Shown one piece after another: positions 16,840 to 25,655 of a DNA stretch of 64,000 nucleotides. The stretch's first letter is position 1. Every line of letters starts with the position of its first letter. Location of the stretch: positions 434,001 to 498,000 of the forward strand of contig NC_018656.1 of the NCBI RefSeq assembly GCF_000299395.1, given 5' to 3'. A program made the position numbers and the translations under genes. This DNA comes from Candidatus Nitrosopumilus sediminis (GTDB lineage: Archaea > Thermoproteota > Nitrososphaeria > Nitrososphaerales > Nitrosopumilaceae). The notes under the pieces were generated by a model. It had not been told where the DNA came from and did no database searches. It worked only from the letters and a program-made list of their open reading frames with translations.

Positions 16840-18109
16840 TTAATTCCAGAGATTTTTCAACCACTTCTGCACCTTGAAGTAGTCCTATGCTTCCTTTCTT
16901 TGCTTGTTGTTCCGTCATTCTTGTGGTGCCGTCTTTTTTAATGAAATCTCCTGAAACTACAACTGGAACAGGATCATCGCTATGCCCTTTGTTTATACAT
17001 GGTGTAGAATGATCTGCAGAAATTATGATTGCAACTTTACTTGAATCTATATTCTCAACAAGTGTTTTGAAAAATCTTTGATCAATTTCTTCTATGTTTT
17101 TCATCTTACCTATTGCATCTCCATCATGACCGAATTCATCTGGTCCTTTAAGATGAACATAAATTGCGTTTTGAGTCTCCATTGCTTTTGCAGCAACCTT
17201 TGCTTTTTCTTCATAATCTGTTAACCCTCCAGCTTCAAATGCTTTCATTTTTAGAACTTCTGAAATACCTATCTCCACTGGCATGTCTACTATACATGAA
17301 AAATTCATAGCATATTTTTCGTTAATTGGGATTACATTTGGATATTTGTTACCTGCATCCCTAAGCAGAATACAGCTTAACTGTTTTTTATTCTCCTTTT
17401 GCCTTCTTTTGTTAATTTGACTTTCTTTCATTATCTCAATTGATTTTTCTGAGAATTCATTTACAAGATTGGCAGTAAATTTTGAATCCTCGTCATCATC
17501 TAGCGGCAAACATTTTTCAATTTTTAAAAAGTCACCTACAGCTTTTGCAACTCCCATGCCTCCTATGTTGCTATATGCTGGGTCTGTATTGGTAATTCTG
17601 GAAGATAATTTTTGTGAATCTTTTCTAATCCTCACTGTTACTCTGTGGCCAATTGTTGGGGAAACTACCACTGATACATCAGGTGATGTTAATTTGACTT
17701 TTTCTTCAATTTCTTTTGCAACTCCATCTGCATCTGCTTTTTCAATATGTCTGCCAGCTCTTCGGTCAACAATAACACCTTCATCATTTAATGTAGAATA
17801 ATTTCCTCTTAATGCCAAGTCTCCATCTTTAAAATCAATTCCAATGCCTATTGCTTCAATTACTCCTCTTCCGACATAATCTGCATGTTTGAATTTGTAT
17901 CCTAACATATTGAAAACGGCAATATCTGATTCAGGGGCGATTCCTTTTCCTACTGAAATTACTTCTCCTATTGCTCCATTACTGGCAATCTTGTCCAATA
18001 TTGGGGTATTTGCAGCCTCCAATGGAGTTTTTCCATCTAAATCTGGATGTGGAAGATCCCCTACTCCATCTAAAAGAACGTATATCATGTGAATATCAGA
18101 ATTGTCCAA
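16823..18109 (-). CDS. apgM: Cofactor-independent phosphoglycerate mutase (ApgM)
   Basis: A 428-residue archaeal 2,3-bisphosphoglycerate-independent phosphoglycerate mutase of the alkaline phosphatase superfamily, interconverting 3- and 2-phosphoglycerate. Metal and phosphate motifs seen: DGVGDLPHPDLDGKTPLEAANTP at the N-terminus, GPDEFGHDGD, and AIIISADHSTPCINKGHSDDPVPVVVSG at the C-terminus. Length is typical. Convergent with the DUF309 gene. Confidence 0.94.
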   Translation of the reverse strand: MDNSDIHMIYVLLDGVGDLPHPDLDGKTPLEAANTPILDKIASNGAIGEVISVGKGIAPESDIAVFNMLGYKFKHADYVGRGVIEAIGIGIDFKDGDLALRGNYSTLNDEGVIVDRRAGRHIEKADADGVAKEIEEKVKLTSPDVSVVVSPTIGHRVTVRIRKDSQKLSSRITNTDPAYSNIGGMGVAKAVGDFLKIEKCLPLDDDEDSKFTANLVNEFSEKSIEIMKESQINKRRQKENKKQLSCILLRDAGNKYPNVIPINEKYAMNFSCIVDMPVEIGISEVLKMKAFEAGGLTDYEEKAKVAAKAMETQNAIYVHLKGPDEFGHDGDAIGKMKNIEEIDQRFFKTLVENIDSSKVAIIISADHSTPCINKGHSDDPVPVVVSGDFIKKDGTTRMTEQQAKKGSIGLLQGAEVVEKSLELIKSQI

Positions 18110-18328
18110 AATATTCCCTGTACATTGAAAATCTGGTGCTCTCCTTTAAATCTTGCAACAATATTTGCGATCAAAATAAAAAATACTCTTTCAATATTTT
18201 TTTTAGATTTGTTTTTGATGAACATAGGACTTTCTTATTTTAAAATTATTTTTAATCAATTTTTGAAAATTGAATTTTAATAGATCTTAGTAAACGTTTT
18301 AACAGACATTTTACTTCCAATAACCATT

Positions 18329-19348
18329 ATGGGGGATATGCGCAAAGATTATGTTTCAGAGCGTTTTATGATTGTCTCAAAAAAAGACGACAAAGTTATT
18401 GATCCAAAAAAATCCCCATATGCCCCTGGCAACGAATCTATGACAAACCCTTCTGTTTTGTCTCTTGTTGCAAAAGATGGAATGTTGCAACGTCTTCAAG
18501 ATAATGAAGATGAAACATATGTAGAAGGTTGGGCAATTCGAGTTTTTGAAAGTAAAAATCCTATAGTTTCAATTGATACAGAAAATTCTTACAGCGACAA
18601 ACCATTCTACAGCGAACCTGCATATGGTTATCATTACATTGTCGTTGCGTCACCAAATGAAAAAGATACTTTTGCAACTATTGATACTGAACAATGGTCA
18701 AATGTGCTGGTAGTTGTCCAAGATAGATTGAGGTGGCTTTATACTCAAAAAGGTGTAACATACGTTTCAATTTACGGAGATCATGGTGAGTTGGCAGGTA
18801 ACAATAATCCTCATCCTCATCTAAATCTCTTAACTTTCTCTACTATTCCTCCGGTGATTGAAACCGAAGCTGAAGCATCTCACAAAATTCTAAACGAAAA
18901 AGGCGTATGCCCAATGTGTCAAACCGTTAATGAAGAAATTAGTGGACCTAGGCAGGTTCTTCAAACCGAAGGATTTATTGCATTTTCTCCTTGGGCTCCA
19001 TCATATCCTTTTGAATTTTGGATATCCCCAAAAAAACACGTTACTAGTTTTTCAAAAATAACACAAAAAGAAATCAATGATTTATCGTTAATTTTAAGAG
19101 CAACGCTGGGCGGGTTGGCAAAAACTATCAAAAATGTCTCATACAATATCGTGTTTCATCTTTCTCCTGAAAAGAAAAACAGTCGACAAATTCACTGGCA
19201 TATTGAAATTTATCCTATCACAAAATCTTGGTCTGGATTAGAGCGCGGATATGGAATTTTCTTAAATGATATTTCTCCTGAGGAAGCTGCAGAAAAACTT
19301 GGGGCTGCTTGTAGGAAAGAACTGGCCAACTTGGTTGGTATAGTTTGA
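18329..19348 (+). CDS. Galactose-1-phosphate uridylyltransferase-like protein (HIT superfamily)
   Basis: A 339-residue two-lobe HIT-superfamily protein. The first lobe has YGDHGELAGNNNPHPHLNL. The second has the nucleotide-binding IHWHIEIYP motif (HxH) and a zinc-like CPMC pair (GVCPMCQTVNEE). GalT transfers UMP between glucose and galactose phosphates, but archaeal relatives may be other nucleotidyltransferases or Ap4A-phosphorylase-like enzymes. ATG 18329 or 18338 could be used. Confidence 0.8.
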   Translation: MGDMRKDYVSERFMIVSKKDDKVIDPKKSPYAPGNESMTNPSVLSLVAKDGMLQRLQDNEDETYVEGWAIRVFESKNPIVSIDTENSYSDKPFYSEPAYGYHYIVVASPNEKDTFATIDTEQWSNVLVVVQDRLRWLYTQKGVTYVSIYGDHGELAGNNNPHPHLNLLTFSTIPPVIETEAEASHKILNEKGVCPMCQTVNEEISGPRQVLQTEGFIAFSPWAPSYPFEFWISPKKHVTSFSKITQKEINDLSLILRATLGGLAKTIKNVSYNIVFHLSPEKKNSRQIHWHIEIYPITKSWSGLERGYGIFLNDISPEEAAEKLGAACRKELANLVGIV

Positions 19349-19390
19349 TTTTTTGAATGGTTTATTTATCAACTAGAATTTGTTAGTATC

Positions 19391-19828
19391 ATGGCAATAG
19401 AGAAATGGCTTGCAATTACAAGTGTTGCTTTATTTGCAATGTTTGCAGGTGAAATGATTTCCATTTACTCTTACGTTGTTGATCCTCCTGAAAATGCCAT
19501 AATTGATGATTCTTGGTTTGATTCTAAAATATTTCAGTTTATTTCAATAGGTGTTGCTCCTGCTGGAATTTTAGCTGCTGTTCCTTTCTTCATGACAAAA
19601 CAATATGGCTCAAAGTCTATTGGTGGATTAATTGTTGCAGGGGGAGTGATTTTGTTAGTTGGAATGATTGTTTGTTATATGATGTTAGATGAAATTGATG
19701 ATAATTATATTACTAACATTGTTAGATTTACTCCTGTTTTATTTATGATCCTGTCCCCTGCTGTAATTATTGTTGGTGCTTATTTGACTAAACAAAAAAA
19801 GGTGCGTCCAAAAAAGGAATTCTTCTAA
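19391..19828 (+). CDS. Small integral membrane protein, 145 residues
   Basis: Four predicted membrane segments: WLAITSVALFAMFAGEMISIY (about 5-28), FISIGVAPAGILAAVPFF (about 49-67), IGGLIVAGGVILLVGMIVCYMM (about 76-97) and FTPVLFMILSPAVIIVGAYL (about 113-132), then a basic tail KQKKVRPKKEF. No family recognised. It converges with the GNA1-like gene and overlaps it by 4 nt. Confidence 0.75.
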   Translation: MAIEKWLAITSVALFAMFAGEMISIYSYVVDPPENAIIDDSWFDSKIFQFISIGVAPAGILAAVPFFMTKQYGSKSIGGLIVAGGVILLVGMIVCYMMLDEIDDNYITNIVRFTPVLFMILSPAVIIVGAYLTKQKKVRPKKEFF

Positions 19829-20271
19829 ATGTTGTCCAGTCTTAATTCATTAGCTACTTGTCTGAATCCAAGTTTTTCATAAAACGGTTTTACATCATCT
19901 GTGCAATCAAGAATTGTCTTATAGCAGCCACGATTTTTTGAAATTTCAATAAGAAACTTCATAATTTTTTCACCTATTTTTTGACCCTGATAGTCTTTAT
20001 CTACAACTACGTCTTCTATATGTCCGACCAACCCTCCATTATGGATAAATTTTGATTCTATGAGGAGTGTTGTAGAACCTACGATTTTTCCATCCACTTC
20101 TGCTACTGCTATGATATGATCTGGGTTAGAATTAATTTTTTTAAATATGGTATTTGCTTTGGCTTTGTCAATAGTACTTGCTTCTTTTAATGTGTCAAGT
20201 GATTTTAGAAATCCATTCCACAAATCTTCTTCTTTTAGTTCTCTGATTATTGGTTCACTCATTTTTGTCAT
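19825..20271 (-). CDS. GNAT acetyltransferase resembling GNA1 (glucosamine-6-phosphate N-acetyltransferase)
   Basis: A 148-residue GNAT protein. The acetyl-CoA site is VVVDKDYQGQKIGEKIMKFLIEISKNRGCYKTILDC, preceded by SKFIHNGGLVGHIED and followed by PFYEKLGFRQ. The combination of FIHN.G..GHIEDVVVD with GCYK..LDC closely recalls eukaryotic GNA1. Its start codon meets the end of the sugar nucleotidylyltransferase at 20271, so both are one operon. A role in UDP-GlcNAc synthesis is inferred, not shown. Confidence 0.78.
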   Translation of the reverse strand: MTKMSEPIIRELKEEDLWNGFLKSLDTLKEASTIDKAKANTIFKKINSNPDHIIAVAEVDGKIVGSTTLLIESKFIHNGGLVGHIEDVVVDKDYQGQKIGEKIMKFLIEISKNRGCYKTILDCTDDVKPFYEKLGFRQVANELRLDNI

Positions 20272-20972
20272 CAGTGCTTTCCACGTTTTTTAATGTGTTC
20301 ATCATTTGCTTTTTTGTATGATTCTTTGTTACCGATATCTGTGAATCCTTTTTTTGTAATAAAACTACTGACTAATTTCTTCTTGTTTATGGCCTTTTTA
20401 ATCACGTCGTCCATTCCATATGGTTTATTCTTTGGAATCAAACTAAATATCCCTGGCTGCATGACGTAGCAACCCATGTTCACATTTACTTTGATTTCTG
20501 GTTTTTCGTTCCAACTTTGAACTTTACCTGTCCTTGAAGTATTAATTACTCCATAAGCCAAATTAGTTTTGAATTCATCCAGACCCATAGTTACAAATGC
20601 TTTTTTTGCTTTGTGTTGTTTAATCATATTTTTAAGACTGAAATCAAAAATTGAATCTCCATACATACAAACAAAAGTGTCATCGATAAATCCTTCTGCA
20701 GTTTTTAGTTGCCCTGCAGTAGCCAATGGCTTGTCTGAAACTGCATACTCTATACTTACCCCAAACTTTTTACCGTCTCCAAAATATTCTTCAATTGTTT
20801 TTCTAAGATGGCTTACACACAAAACAATTGATTTAACTCCATTCTTTTTATTCCAGTCAATAAGATGCTCAAGAATTGGTTTTTCACCTAATGGTAACAT
20901 TGGTTTTGGAGTATTTTTTGTCAATGGAAGTAATCTGGTACCTAAGCCTCCTGCTAAAATTACTGCCTTCAC
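20271..20972 (-). CDS. Sugar-phosphate nucleotidylyltransferase
   Basis: A 233-residue NTP-transferase. The nucleotide loop is AVILAGGLGTRLLPLTKNTPKPMLPLGEKPILEHLI at the very N-terminus, with the CMYGDSIFDF metal site, and NMGCYVMQPGIFSLIP. It lacks the left-handed beta-helix acyltransferase domain of GlmU. A separate GNAT gene follows immediately, so the pair may split the N-acetylation and uridylylation steps of UDP-GlcNAc formation. Substrate specificity is uncertain. Confidence 0.88.
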   Translation of the reverse strand: MKAVILAGGLGTRLLPLTKNTPKPMLPLGEKPILEHLIDWNKKNGVKSIVLCVSHLRKTIEEYFGDGKKFGVSIEYAVSDKPLATAGQLKTAEGFIDDTFVCMYGDSIFDFSLKNMIKQHKAKKAFVTMGLDEFKTNLAYGVINTSRTGKVQSWNEKPEIKVNVNMGCYVMQPGIFSLIPKNKPYGMDDVIKKAINKKKLVSSFITKKGFTDIGNKESYKKANDEHIKKRGKH

Positions 20973-21027
20973 AACTGCTATTTGGGATATGACTATTTAT
21001 GTTCAAGGATGGTTTTAGACCAAATCT

Positions 21028-22328
21028 CTATCCTGAAATTTTTAATAATTTTTTCAAAATACTTTTTGGTGTCTCTCCAAAAAGAATGATCATTGGTTCT
21101 TTTCCAAAATCCCCTTTATGAAAAATGACATCTGGAGGTTCTTTTAGATTTTTGATTGCATTTTTTATTCCCCACTCGATGGTTGAACCATTATTTTTTA
21201 CATTGCTTGGCTCTTGATTTCTATCATAGTTTGAAATTTTTAATTTTGATTTTTTTATTTTTGTTATAGTTGTATTTTGAAATTTTATATTAATTGCAGA
21301 ATATATCTGTGGGAATTTTTTATTTACTGTTAATAATGCTGTTGCAACATGTTTTGAACCTCCATATGATAGATTACCTGCAACTATGACTTCTTTTCCT
21401 GCCTTGACAATCCTTCCAGAAATTCCCAAAATATCTTTTGTTGATTTTGGTCTTTGTTTTGAATAGACAAAATTTGTTTGACATTCAGGAATATTCTTGT
21501 AGATATTTTTTATTTCTATAAATTCATTAATTGCATGTGACAACTCTGAATGAATTTTATCTGGATTTTTGGTCTCTGTAATTTTTACTCCTTTACCTAT
21601 TTTTTTCGCATTTTTTATTGAATTGTATGTGAATTCTTTTGCAAATCTTGCTGATTCACGTATTGTTTTATTGGCAGATATGGCAAATATCATGGCTGCT
21701 GCATAATTGCACCCACTACCGTGATTGGTGTTTACAATTTTTTCCCCTGAGATTGTGTACTTTGCATTTTTTTCTAGTATGAAATCTGCTATTTTGTTAT
21801 TTTTCCCTTCAATACCTGTAATCACCACATTTTTTGCTCCCATCCTTTGAATGATTTTGGCACTTTTTTCCATATTGCTTTTTGAATTAATTCTTATTTT
21901 TGATAGAATTTCAGCCTCAAATTTATTTGGGGTAATTACTGTTGCAAGAGGAACGATATATTTTTGAAAATCTACAAGAGCTGTTCTTTCCATTAATGCT
22001 CCCCCTGTTGTTGATTTTAAAACAGGATCTACAACTATTGGTATTTTTATTTTTTTAATTGTTTGTATAGTGTTTTGATAATTTGTGAATTGTAAACCAT
22101 TCCTATTTTTATTCCATCAATTTTAAAATCTGCTGTTATTGATTCTAATTGGTTTTGCAAAATTTTTTGTGAAACTGGTTCTATCATACCAAAACTTGTT
22201 GTGTTTTGACCCGTAATTGCCGTAATCACTGTTAAACCATACGCGTCAAATTCTGCAAAAGCTTTGATGTCACTTTGAATTCCTGCCCCTGATGAAGGAT
22301 CGGATCCACCAATGGTAAGTAAATTCAT
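21028..22328 (-). CDS. thiDN: ThiDN: HMP(-P) kinase fused to thiamine-phosphate synthase ThiN, frameshifted
   Basis: Two reading frames make one gene. Frame 1 (22328-22047) holds the ThiD start, LLTIGGSDPSSGAGIQSDIKAF, and ends in LYKQLKK-stop. The second frame continues directly as KIKIPIVVDPVLKSTTGGALMERTALV, then the rest of ThiD and, from about 21500 to 21028, the ThiN domain (GNLSYGGSKHVATALL, VIFHKGDFGKEPMIILFG). The break is an A7 run (plus-strand T7, 22050-22056); one more A restores the frame. ThiDN phosphorylates hydroxymethylpyrimidine and joins it to the thiazole. It may be a sequencing error, a true mutation or -1 frameshifting. Confidence 0.85.
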
Positions 22329-22427
22329 TATAATTTGTTGTTTTTCAACACTAATCTGCTTTTCCTTTTTTAATCTGATTATTTTTCAAGATATCTGTTT
22401 TATACTTGAATTGATTGTTTTATGTTG

Positions 22428-22619
22428 ATGACAAAAATTCCTATGTTAAATGACACTCCTCCAGAAGCATTGCAGTGTACTACTTGTTTGTTGCCGATGC
22501 AATATCAAACAATTAAGGATGACAAATTCTTATGGCAATGTTTCAAATGTGGAAAACAATATCTAATTTCAAAAAACATAGATGAATCGATGGAAGAAAG
22601 CTGGAGTCCTCCACGATAA
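22428..22619 (+). CDS. Small zinc-ribbon protein
   Basis: About 63 residues with one zinc ribbon, LQCTTCLLPM and WQCFKCGKQY (two CxxC pairs about 24 residues apart), and a short acidic tail. ATG 22422 is also in frame, but 22428 lies about 26 nt after TTTTATAC, fitting a leaderless start. The next gene begins at its stop codon (TAATG). Function unknown. Confidence 0.72.
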   Translation: MTKIPMLNDTPPEALQCTTCLLPMQYQTIKDDKFLWQCFKCGKQYLISKNIDESMEESWSPPR

Positions 22620-22843
22620 TGAGCCCATCTGAAATAGATTCTGTAAAATCTGAAAATCTGAAACTAAGAAATTACATTTCCCTAGTTTCTGCTGAAATTG
22701 AATTATCCCAAAGATTATTTGAAATAAAACAAAATTTTGCAAATTCTGCTGACTCTCAGCGTCTAATCGTGCCTATTTTAGACCGAATTTCTAAAATAAA
22801 ATCAGAAAAAGCAATTTTGGAAATTGAGTTGAAATTAAATTAA
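22619..22843 (+). CDS. Small helical/coiled-coil protein, 74 residues
   Basis: Entirely helix-forming: VKSENLKLRNYISLVSAEIELSQRLFEIKQ then ISKIKSEKAILEIELKLN, with heptad-like hydrophobic spacing. No family recognised. Its ATG overlaps the stop of the zinc-ribbon gene by one base, so the two are coupled and their products may act together. Confidence 0.68.
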   Translation: MSPSEIDSVKSENLKLRNYISLVSAEIELSQRLFEIKQNFANSADSQRLIVPILDRISKIKSEKAILEIELKLN

Positions 22844-22852
22844 TTTGAATTA

Positions 22853-22951
22853 CTACGAAGAGGTTTGAGTAACGCAATCAAAAGAACAAAATTCCTCTTT
22901 CATACTATAAAATTCTCTTCCACAATGTCTGCATTCTTTGATTGTTCTCAT
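22853..22951 (-). CDS. 32-residue zinc-knuckle microprotein
   Basis: A short ATG frame encoding MRTIKECRHCGREFYSMKEE then FCSFDC and a short tail. The arrangement C-x2-C-x11-C-x3-C, with aromatic residues, looks like a compact zinc knuckle of the kind often seen in small archaeal proteins. An SD-like GGAG precedes the start on the minus strand (plus-strand CTCC, 22962-22965). It converges on the coiled-coil gene at 22843. Confidence 0.5.
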   Translation of the reverse strand: MRTIKECRHCGREFYSMKEEFCSFDCVTQTSS

Positions 22952-23082
22952 GTTTACAATTCTCCTTTATGCCATAAAAGGTCGATCATTTTTATTAATA
23001 TAGTGCCAAAGATTTTTTTAGCGATCTAACATTTTATCTATTTTCACGATTGTTTAAATCAGGCAAAAACATAGAATATGTT

Positions 23083-24411
23083 ATGGCAACCCAGATGACT
23101 TCTGCTCGACGTGGTGTAGCTACTGATGAGATGAAACAAGTAGCAAAAGATGAAGATGTTTCACTTGATTGGCTAATCCCAAAAATTGCAAAAGGCTCGA
23201 TAATTATTCCAAGCAACAATGTTAGGCCTCAAAAAATCCATAATGTTGGAATTGGTAAGGGTTTGAAAACCAAAGTAAATGTAAACATTGGGACTTCCAC
23301 ATTAAATGTAAACATTGAAGAAGAAATTGAAAAAGCCAAAGTTGCAATAAAATATCACGCAGACACCATTATGGATCTCAGTGATGGGGGAGACGTCAAA
23401 AAAATACGACAGACCCTTTTGGATGTTGCACCAATTACTTTTGGAACTGTGCCAATTTATGAGGCATATAATTACGGAGTCGAAGTTCACAAAAATCCTT
23501 TGAATTTAACAGAAGACGATTATCTTAATGCATTTGAAAATAATGCAAAAGATGGTGTTGATTACACTACAGTTCATTGTGGAATAACAAAAGATATTGC
23601 AAAAAGAATTCTCAAAGTTCAAAGATATGGTGGAGTTGTAAGTAAAGGTGGAACTATTACTGCTGCATGGATGTTAAAACATGACAAAGAAAATCCATAC
23701 ATAACTCATTATGACTATATGATGGAGATTGCCAAAAAATATGATGTGACATTCAGTCTTGGTGATGCACTAAGACCAGGCTCAATTTTAGATTCTCATG
23801 ATGAATTACAAGTTCAAGAAATGATTAACATATCTCGATTAACCAAGCGTGCACATGAACATGATATTCAAGTTATGGTTGAAGGACCTGGGCATGTTCC
23901 ATTAAATGAAGTTGCTGCAAATGTTAGATTGGCAAAATCATTGATTGGTGATGTTCCATATTATGTTCTTGGTCCATTGGTAACTGATGTGGCCTCTGGA
24001 CATGATCACATTGCAAGTGCAATCGGCGCTGCAGTTTCTGCAAGTGAGGGTGTGGATCTCTTGTGTTATTTGACTCCCTCTGAACACTTAGCATTACCCA
24101 ATGCTGAAGAAGTAAAGGCTGGATTAATTGCATATAGAATTGCAGCTCATGCAGGTGATCTTGTAAAGATTCGTGATAAAGTAATAAAATGGGATATGGA
24201 AATGACTGAAGCCAGACGAACTTTAGACTGGGAAAAACAACTTGCATTATCCATTGATCCTGAAGAAGCAGCTAAAATTCATAGTAGAACTGGACAGCAT
24301 CCAGGTAATAACGTGCCATGTACAATGTGTGGTGGCGCTTGTGTGTATATGATGTTGCCACAACAGAAAAAATATGATAAAGAAAATGAAAACTTACAAC
24401 AAATTGAATAG
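23083..24411 (+). CDS. thiC: ThiC, phosphomethylpyrimidine synthase
   Basis: A 442-residue radical-SAM-like enzyme turning aminoimidazole ribotide into HMP-phosphate for thiamine. It has the family blocks TVHCGITKDIAKRILKVQRYGGVVSKGG, FSLGDALRPGSI, EGPGHVPLNE, ITHYDYMMEIAKKYDVT and the C-terminal Fe-S motif CTMCGGACVYMM. A TTG lies in frame at 23050, but the family usually begins near MATQMTSAR (23083). It lies close to thiDN, which uses its product. No TPP riboswitch was recognised upstream. Confidence 0.96.
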   Translation: MATQMTSARRGVATDEMKQVAKDEDVSLDWLIPKIAKGSIIIPSNNVRPQKIHNVGIGKGLKTKVNVNIGTSTLNVNIEEEIEKAKVAIKYHADTIMDLSDGGDVKKIRQTLLDVAPITFGTVPIYEAYNYGVEVHKNPLNLTEDDYLNAFENNAKDGVDYTTVHCGITKDIAKRILKVQRYGGVVSKGGTITAAWMLKHDKENPYITHYDYMMEIAKKYDVTFSLGDALRPGSILDSHDELQVQEMINISRLTKRAHEHDIQVMVEGPGHVPLNEVAANVRLAKSLIGDVPYYVLGPLVTDVASGHDHIASAIGAAVSASEGVDLLCYLTPSEHLALPNAEEVKAGLIAYRIAAHAGDLVKIRDKVIKWDMEMTEARRTLDWEKQLALSIDPEEAAKIHSRTGQHPGNNVPCTMCGGACVYMMLPQQKKYDKENENLQQIE

Positions 24412-24798
24412 AACTTTTTGAAGACTGGGTACAGTTTCATAATTTTCCAAGTCCTCTACGTTTATCCACCTAAAATCTGAATTTTCCCAATTTAGCTTGA
24501 TTGTTGGGTTTTTTGACTCAAACAAAAATGGAAATATTTCCCATTCGTGATTTTTGTATTGAGGTGAATGAATTTTCATTTCTTCTGTGGTTTTGATTAG
24601 TGTTATTTTATCTTCGGTTATTCCGACCTCTTCAAAAATTTCAATTTTTGCTCGTTTAAGAGGCTCTTCATTATTTTCAATAATTCCGCTAATTCCTGCC
24701 CACAATCCTTTCATGGATTTTACTTTGTCACTTCTTTTTAGGATCAATAACTTGTCATCATTTCTAATGAATGATGTGACAATCTTTGTTGAACGCAT
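24394..24798 (-). CDS. NUDIX hydrolase
   Basis: A 134-residue NUDIX protein. The box is in GIIENNEEPLKRAKIEIFEEVGI, close to the consensus GX5EX7REUXEEXGU, with one relaxed position (KIEIFEEVGI for REUXEEXGU). It hydrolyses a nucleoside diphosphate-linked substrate that cannot be named from sequence. It is the last gene of the aromatic block, 5 nt after tyrA, and runs 18 nt into the converging thiC end. Confidence 0.85.
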   Translation of the reverse strand: MRSTKIVTSFIRNDDKLLILKRSDKVKSMKGLWAGISGIIENNEEPLKRAKIEIFEEVGITEDKITLIKTTEEMKIHSPQYKNHEWEIFPFLFESKNPTIKLNWENSDFRWINVEDLENYETVPSLQKVLFNLL

Positions 24799-24803
24799 AT
24801 CTG

Positions 24804-25655
24804 CTATTTTTCAACTGCTTTTACCATTTTTGACATTCTTTTGTATGATTCATTGACATCTGTATGTTTGGCAAGTCTTTCTTGACATTCTTTAATGTAA
24901 TCTATCACCTCTTCTGTCTTTGATTCTTGTACGGCTGTTAATAATCTGCCAATGTCTTTCCACAGTTCCTCTGCAACCCTACGAATTTCTGGATTTGCAA
25001 TAATGGTTTCAATTAATTCTGGAGATTCTGTCATGATACTTTCTGCCAATGTCTTTTGTACTCTGAAAGTTGTTCCTGACATTTTTTCAGTGAGATTAAT
25101 TTTTTCATCCTTTGAAATAATATTTGCAAATACTAGATTCATCAAATGTGTTAATCCTAAAATTACTGCAATCTTTTTGTCATGTTCGACCGCATCAATC
25201 GTGACAAAGTTTGCCCCTTCGAATAGTGTTTTTGCTACTGTCAATTCTTTTTTTGCATCTCTAATTGGAACTGAAATAATGTTTTGACCCTTTATTGTTT
25301 TAGTTCCTGGACCAAACATTGGATGTATGCAAATTGGATTGATTTTTGCTGGCATTTTTGATAGTGATGAAACTACTTTAGATTTTTCTGATGAGATTTC
25401 AATAAGGTATGTCCCACGCTTCATCTCTTTTGCAATCAATCTGATAATTTCCGGAGTTCTTCTTGTAGGTGTACACAGTACTACATAATCCGCTTTTAAA
25501 ATTCCCCCAACTAGTGATTCTGATATTTTGATGTCTTTTCCTGAGATTTTATTTTCTGAATCATACCCTGTTACTTCAAAACCTGCATTTGCAAAATACT
25601 TTGCAAACCATTGTCCCATTTGGCCTCCTGCACCGATTACTGTGATCTGCTTCAT
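24804..25655 (-). CDS. tyrA: Prephenate/arogenate dehydrogenase (TyrA-like)
   Basis: A 283-residue NAD(P)-dependent dehydrogenase with a Rossmann start (ITVIGAGGQMGQWFAKYFANAGFEVTGYD), a conserved ICIHPMFGPGTKTIKGQNII block containing the family histidine, and a helical C-terminal dimer domain. It converts prephenate or arogenate on the tyrosine branch. It starts 4 nt inside the upstream chorismate mutase-aminotransferase gene, placing consecutive pathway steps in one message. Confidence 0.9.
   Translation of the reverse strand: MKQITVIGAGGQMGQWFAKYFANAGFEVTGYDSENKISGKDIKISESLVGGILKADYVVLCTPTRRTPEIIRLIAKEMKRGTYLIEISSEKSKVVSSLSKMPAKINPICIHPMFGPGTKTIKGQNIISVPIRDAKKELTVAKTLFEGANFVTIDAVEHDKKIAVILGLTHLMNLVFANIISKDEKINLTEKMSGTTFRVQKTLAESIMTESPELIETIIANPEIRRVAEELWKDIGRLLTAVQESKTEEVIDYIKECQERLAKHTDVNESYKRMSKMVKAVEK

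Noticed and set aside
22860-23082. TPP riboswitch upstream of thiC
   Set aside because: No CUGAGA-type core or matching helices were seen; the segment instead holds a small minus-strand zinc-knuckle gene and AT-rich sequence.
23924-24247. 107-codon frame antisense to thiC
   Set aside because: His/Gln/Leu-rich shadow within a conserved enzyme gene.
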